64,000 nt of DNA from Nematostella vectensis (Eukaryota > Cnidaria > Anthozoa > Actiniaria > Edwardsiidae). The stretch's first letter is position 1, and each line of letters begins with the position of its first letter. Both the position numbers and the translations under genes were made by a program. The stretch covers positions 10,002,139 through 10,066,138 of the forward strand of contig NC_064039.1 of the NCBI RefSeq assembly GCF_932526225.1, in the 5' to 3' direction. The notes below the pieces were generated by a model. It had not been told where the DNA came from. It was given only the letters and a program-made list of their open reading frames with translations, and ran no database searches. Shown here piece after piece: positions 59,665 to 64,000 of this stretch.

Positions 59665-59874
59665 ATGGTCCCTTGGTCGCGAGCATTTTTGGTGAGACAT
59701 CGACGGTACCCTGGGCCAGCAATAATGGCGCAGTTAGAACACTATGTTGAAAGATGCTATGAGCAGTTAGCTACATTTCCTTTGCCTGTGATGTTACAAA
59801 CGACGCGCAAACACTACCTTGAGGTCTTCCCTCAATATGCATCATTAGGGCAAACGATTGCGCCCTGCCCCTAA
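59665..59874 (+). CDS. Candidate short open frame, function unknown
   Basis: 69 codons from an ATG to TAA with GC content and codon use above the surroundings (AQLEHYVERCYEQLATFPLP then RKHYLEVFPQYASL). A stop codon directly precedes the ATG. The peptide looks protein-like, with a helix-forming middle, but matches no family known to me. It may be a fragment of a duplicated gene or of a mobile element. Confidence 0.25.
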   Translation: MVPWSRAFLVRHRRYPGPAIMAQLEHYVERCYEQLATFPLPVMLQTTRKHYLEVFPQYASLGQTIAPCP

Positions 59875-60291
59875 GCTACTTTTATGCACTTAATTCATGA
59901 ACAAAAGTATCATCGAGATTATGTAGGCAGACTTATCCGAAATATAATTTGTAAAATAATTACTGTTGAATAGAGTCCAAAATGTTCCCTACTCAAGTAA
60001 ATCGATCGAATATAGTAAAAATATAGTACAATACAGTACGATCGAGTAATCGAAATATTTCATTTAATAGTGACAAGGCATGCGCGTTTGGGGCTCGTCT
60101 AGGTTCTGCCTTTAAACCATTTTACGAGACATTTCGAGATAAACAGAACTAAGTGCCCACGCTATACCTGGAAGATGTAGTGTAATTGGCCCCGCCCTGT
60201 GTATCAAGAATGACTTCAATACCAATCACTTCGCAACATGATTTCGAAAACTATCCGAGCTGCAACCTATAGCTACTTTCCTAAGGCATTT
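59875..60291. other. No recognised gene
   Basis: Nothing coding or repetitive recognised apart from a local atagta-rich stretch near 60010-60040. Confidence 0.4.
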
Positions 60292-60395
60292 GATTTATAA
60301 TAATTATAGATATGATTAAATTGATATAAAATTTTGATTTATAATAATTATAAATATGATTATATTGATATAAAATTTTGATTTATAATAATGAT
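60292..60395. repeat. 44-bp tandem repeat, 2.3 units
   Basis: gatttataataattata with gatataaaatttt repeats at 60292, 60336 and 60380 with two differences. Extremely AT-rich. Confidence 0.9.
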
Positions 60396-60968
60396 TTCTT
60401 ATCTTTGAACTGCTGGTGAATTGTGATAGAGCCTTCCTTCGAAGGTGCTCTTTCGTTAAAGGTATTCTAATTCTCATTACACGGGGCAGAAATGTGGTCA
60501 GCACTGTATTACACTTCAAAATTCTTGTCCAAAAATGACATTCAATAGTTTCAACGCGTCAAGAGTCTCACTCACCTTGTGTGCACTGCTTGAAAACGAA
60601 GGATGTTATGCCGTGAACTGATTGTTTCGCATTTATATAAAGTCAGTAAGCTAAAATTGAATTATTGGATAATCCTCCGCCTTCCTGCACATCATAGCGT
60701 CAGGCCTGTTCACGATCCATTCCACTGACGTCTAACTGAAGTATGTTTCCTGCTACTTTACGTTATCTTTACGTCTTCTCGGATAAGGACACTAAACCGG
60801 AGGTCCCGTCTCTTCAAGCTGCACTACATTAACCTGAACCGAAGGGACGTAAAAGAACCACTGGGGACGCAATAAACCCTCTGGCAGTGACCACCCCCAG
60901 TGACAGTGCTTACTTACCGAGGAATCGGTCTCCTAGTATTAGCGAAAGCTACCTATAGGAGTAATAAT

Positions 60969-61017
60969 AAATCAAATCAAATCAAATCAATCAAATCAAA
61001 TCAAATCAAATCAAATC
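60969..61017. repeat. (AATCA)n microsatellite
   Basis: About nine aatca units, interrupted once by a shortened unit. The frame through it is not coding. Confidence 0.95.
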
Positions 61018-61881
61018 TATATCGAAGGGAAGTGAAGTGTGGTGGGTTTTTAGACCTGTTTACAGTTAAAAATCTATCATCTGTCTTTGGCACTCATAGA
61101 TTTTACTTCTGTTGACACTAATTTTTTCGCATTTTTCATTGTAAAAAAAAAAAGAAACAGAAAACGGAGAGATGCCTTGTTCCCTGTGTTGTGCAGGAAT
61201 GACTTTATGCTTTCCGTTTAATCGGATGAGATATTTCCTACATCCTATTGTTTTATTTGCAAGATGAGAGTTATTCCCTTTTTGCCTAACCCTCGTCGTT
61301 AGACAATGTATATAATCCTTTGCACAGCAATATAAACATATTTGAGTCGAATTAGGTATAAAATCGTATTACATGCTCCGAAAATATATTTACTATTTTT
61401 TGTGTCTGTCTTTTGCATTAGTTATGGTGTATCGTTTTATTTTGGTCTTTCAGGCACCCCCGTATTGTAGAGTATCTACGATATATTCTCTATTCATAGA
61501 ATGAATCTTTATGCAATTTTCTTCAACATCAAAATGCCACGCTACTGCCTACTGAACAAAAAATCGAGCGTGACACAAATTTAAATCTGATTCTTTTAAT
61601 TTTAGCTATGTTATTATGTCACAGCGAGCATTTATGATTAACTGCCTTCGATATAGTGCTAGAATACTTACATGGCGGAAGCTGTTGAAAAATCGTATTT
61701 TGGCTCAAAACGTTGGGTATTGTCTACAAAATCTATGATACTGATCACTCATAATGAGTAAGAGCTAAAAAAAAGGCCATATTGGCCCAAGTTGCCAAAC
61801 AATATTATACGGACCTCGCCCAAGCTAACCAGATATTTCTTCCTAGCTACAACGTACATATCATTGATAAAAACACATGAA
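61018..61881. other. No recognised gene
   Basis: AT-rich non-coding sequence. Confidence 0.4.
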
Positions 61882-62182
61882 TACACTATTTTTTTATAAG
61901 AACGTCTTATTTCCTGTTTGACGTGGATGGTTCTTATATATAACGCTTATTAAGGCTGAAAATGTTCTGAAGTGGGTTCTTAAATTTTAGATTATATAAA
62001 ATATAATACCCAATGAACTATTAAAAAGAGAATATGATCAATAGTAATAATATTTGATGATTTTATTACGATCTGCATTTCAGAATGTATCACACTAATA
62101 AAGCAATATTTTGCTGCTATCTGAGCCTCGACATGTTCTTAGCTGATCGTTCTTATAAAAAAAGTTCTCATAAAAAATGTAT
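61882..62182 (+). mobile_element. Miniature element, family A, copy 5
   Basis: The left end tacactatttttttataag continues gaacgtc. The right end has cgttcttataaaaaaagttc and then ataaaaaatgtat. The interior (aaggctgaaaatgttctga, gatcaatagtaataat) matches the family but is shorter than in copies 2 and 3. Confidence 0.75.
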
Positions 62183-63578
62183 AATAAAATAAAATAAAAT
62201 CTCTACCGGCCGGGTGTACTTGAATCAAGCCCAACAAATCTATTATATTATCTAATCTATAATATGAAGAAAACATCCTTTGGGAGTTTGGTACCGAGCA
62301 TATTTTTTCCGAATGTGACGCAGACTATAAGATATCCGGTACAACGTTCGTTTTCTTTGTGTAGAGTTGTCATATTAAAAGAGTGGCCCCGCTAACAGCA
62401 AAAAGTCGTTTCTTAGTTTCTCGTAACCACGATAAGCTCATTAAGTATTTTAGCTTGTATCAGAATTTTTTCTAGTGTTTTTTAACTCAATACTTTGATT
62501 AGATTGTACATTTACAAAGTTCGTTACGAGCGCCCGCTGTTCTGACTCGGCGTGTTTCATTATGTCGACATCCGGGGAGAAAGGTTGTGTTTTAATGCTT
62601 GTATCATTGCTTGAGGAGAAACTTGGAGATTTTTTCTTACATCTTATAATACTCGTTCAACCATTAGTCGTCTCACATATATATAACAAGCTATAAGAAT
62701 GTAACATTAAAGGAAATTAAAGGAAGTACATTTGATTGATAGGTTCCTCTGTCGATATTGCCCTTATCAATATTATGGTTTGATCTATGATTTTGAATGA
62801 AGAAGCAATATGCGCGCGCAGTCGGTGCGCAGTGACGTGTGCGTAGTAACGTAAAACTGTACATTTAATCACAAATCTTTAATAATCCACACCATGAAAG
62901 AACTTTGCATGAGGGTCAACACAATGCTTTTCATGCTGTTGCCATAGCAGCACAGCCTGATCTATACCTCATTAATATGATTAAAAGGGCTTAGTAGCAC
63001 ACTTAGATCTTGTTGCTAATTGACTTCGATAATTTGACTGGTTGTAACGGGGTAGGCTGAGATGGTTTATATCTTTCGGGAATCAATAATACAGACGCAT
63101 ACCTTTATCGGAGGCGTATGCAATAAATGGCAGAAAACTAGGTAAACATCTTGGAGTTATTTTAAGTACAGATAGATTGTCAACCTACTTGACTCTAGTG
63201 TTCCAATTTCTTGGTGTCAATTTCTCGGACTTGGTGTCTGACTGTGTTTCGACTTCATACATATCCCGTTTACCCGGAAAAGTATGAGGATTTTGCAATG
63301 ACACAACTCAAGGCGCCGAAGTGTTTCTAGCCTACCGCGATTTCGTCAATTGCGAATCAATTACTATCTCTCTGCAAGTAGCCAAGTGCAAAAAACTGTT
63401 TATCTCCAGCTTCTATCATCCCCACCCCCTCCTCCATCGACCAAAATTTCCCCTAGCCTATACTAGATGACTTTTTGTGAAAGCTGTATTCCAAATATCC
63501 GCGTTTCCCTTGCACGTTCTTAGGAGGTGGTTTCAATTGTCCAGGAATCGAATGCGAAGCATAGCTCATCCCCTGCCC
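62183..63578. other. No recognised gene
   Basis: AT-rich non-coding sequence with short frames only. Confidence 0.4.
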
Positions 63579-63903
63579 ACTGGGAACGCAAAAACGATGA
63601 CTGAAAACGGAACGGTTTGAAAACGATCTCCACAGTGGAACAGTTTTGAAAACGATATCGTTTCCGCGCCGTGGGGATGGACGAAAACGGACGAACCTTT
63701 CAAAAAAGATGGCGTGATAACTCAGGTTCAGTCCACTTGACACGCGAGTACGCATGCGCTGTAGACTTGTTATCGTTTTCGTATCGTTTCTGCGTTTTCG
63801 TGGGGACGGGTCGTATGAAATTGAAAACGCTTTGTGTGGACGCGGATCTTTTGGAAAAGGAACAAAAAGGTTGCGTTTTCAAACGATAAGTGGGGACGGG
63901 TTC
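63579..63903 (-). mobile_element. Miniature element, family B, copy 3 (reverse, left end decayed)
   Basis: Carries the reverse complement of the family B body: cgtttctgcgttttcgtggg, then tgtgtggacgcggatc, and the terminus gttgcgttttcaaacgataa with tggggacgggttctta. The other terminus has diverged beyond recognition near 63579. Confidence 0.75.
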
Positions 63904-63924
63904 TTAGGGGCTTTTTGATACGTT

Positions 63925-64000
63925 TAGGCCTTTCGTCCACACTAACAGCAAATCCGGATACTTTTGAAAACCCCGTCAGAAGTGAATCAAAATGAATCCG
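63925..64000 (+). mobile_element. Inverted-repeat element, family C, copy 2, cut by the window end
   Basis: Begins aggcctttcgtccacactaa, matching the termini of the copy at 25938-26126, and continues with aaatccggatacttttgaaa. It runs off the end of the window. It starts 21 bases after the family B copy. Confidence 0.7.

Overview
The window looks like AT-rich, gene-poor nuclear DNA from an animal, most likely an anthozoan cnidarian such as a sea anemone or coral. This is inferred from one intron-less biogenic-amine-like receptor, long AT-rich non-coding stretches, GT-AG splice signals around small GC-richer islands, and very many short inverted-repeat elements. Nothing bacterial, organellar or viral was recognised. 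No tRNA, rRNA or CRISPR array was found by eye.

The only complete, confident gene is on the minus strand at 22635-23714. It encodes a 359-residue rhodopsin-class receptor with the aminergic ligand aspartate but without the usual extracellular disulfide cysteines. A cluster of cAMP-response-element-like half sites lies at and just upstream of its start. Elsewhere there are isolated open segments bounded by plausible splice sites: 5819-5922, 9396-9631, 19901-19976, 40753-40918, 45538-45629, 50827-50999 and 55688-55891. They are given as low-confidence exons because no complete gene model can be built from the sequence alone.

Layout. 1-2.2 kb: no recognised gene. 2.27-3.94 kb: a 22-bp minisatellite of about 75 units, each with an E-box-like core, organised into higher-order repeats of 15 and 17 units and preceded by a perfect 12-bp-stem hairpin. 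4-10 kb: AT-rich sequence with one inverted-repeat element and two exon candidates. 10.5-11.1 kb: a 52/55-bp minisatellite with a 162-bp superperiod. 13.9-14.2 kb: a 156-bp tandem duplication. 19.4-20.7 kb: local duplications and an inverted-repeat element. 21.5-22.1 kb: GAT-rich simple sequence. 22.6-24 kb: receptor and promoter. 25-26.5 kb: three inverted-repeat elements. 30.8-38.4 kb: more such elements, including a deleted Tigger/pogo-like element that keeps the start of a transposase. 42.0-44.15 kb: a large imperfect palindrome with one miniature element in its loop and another nested in one arm. 46-52.6 kb: a Harbinger-like miniature element with matching TTA flanks, GAT-rich sequence, an element carrying an 18/36-bp tandem array, and a duplication of about 0.85 kb. 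56-61 kb: diverged tandem repeats, a hairpin and the tail of a non-LTR retrotransposon. 61.8-64 kb: three more miniature elements, the last cut by the window end.

Most structure in the window is therefore repetitive: at least eleven inverted-repeat families in more than fifteen copies, plus several minisatellites. The receptor is the only gene whose function can be argued with confidence.
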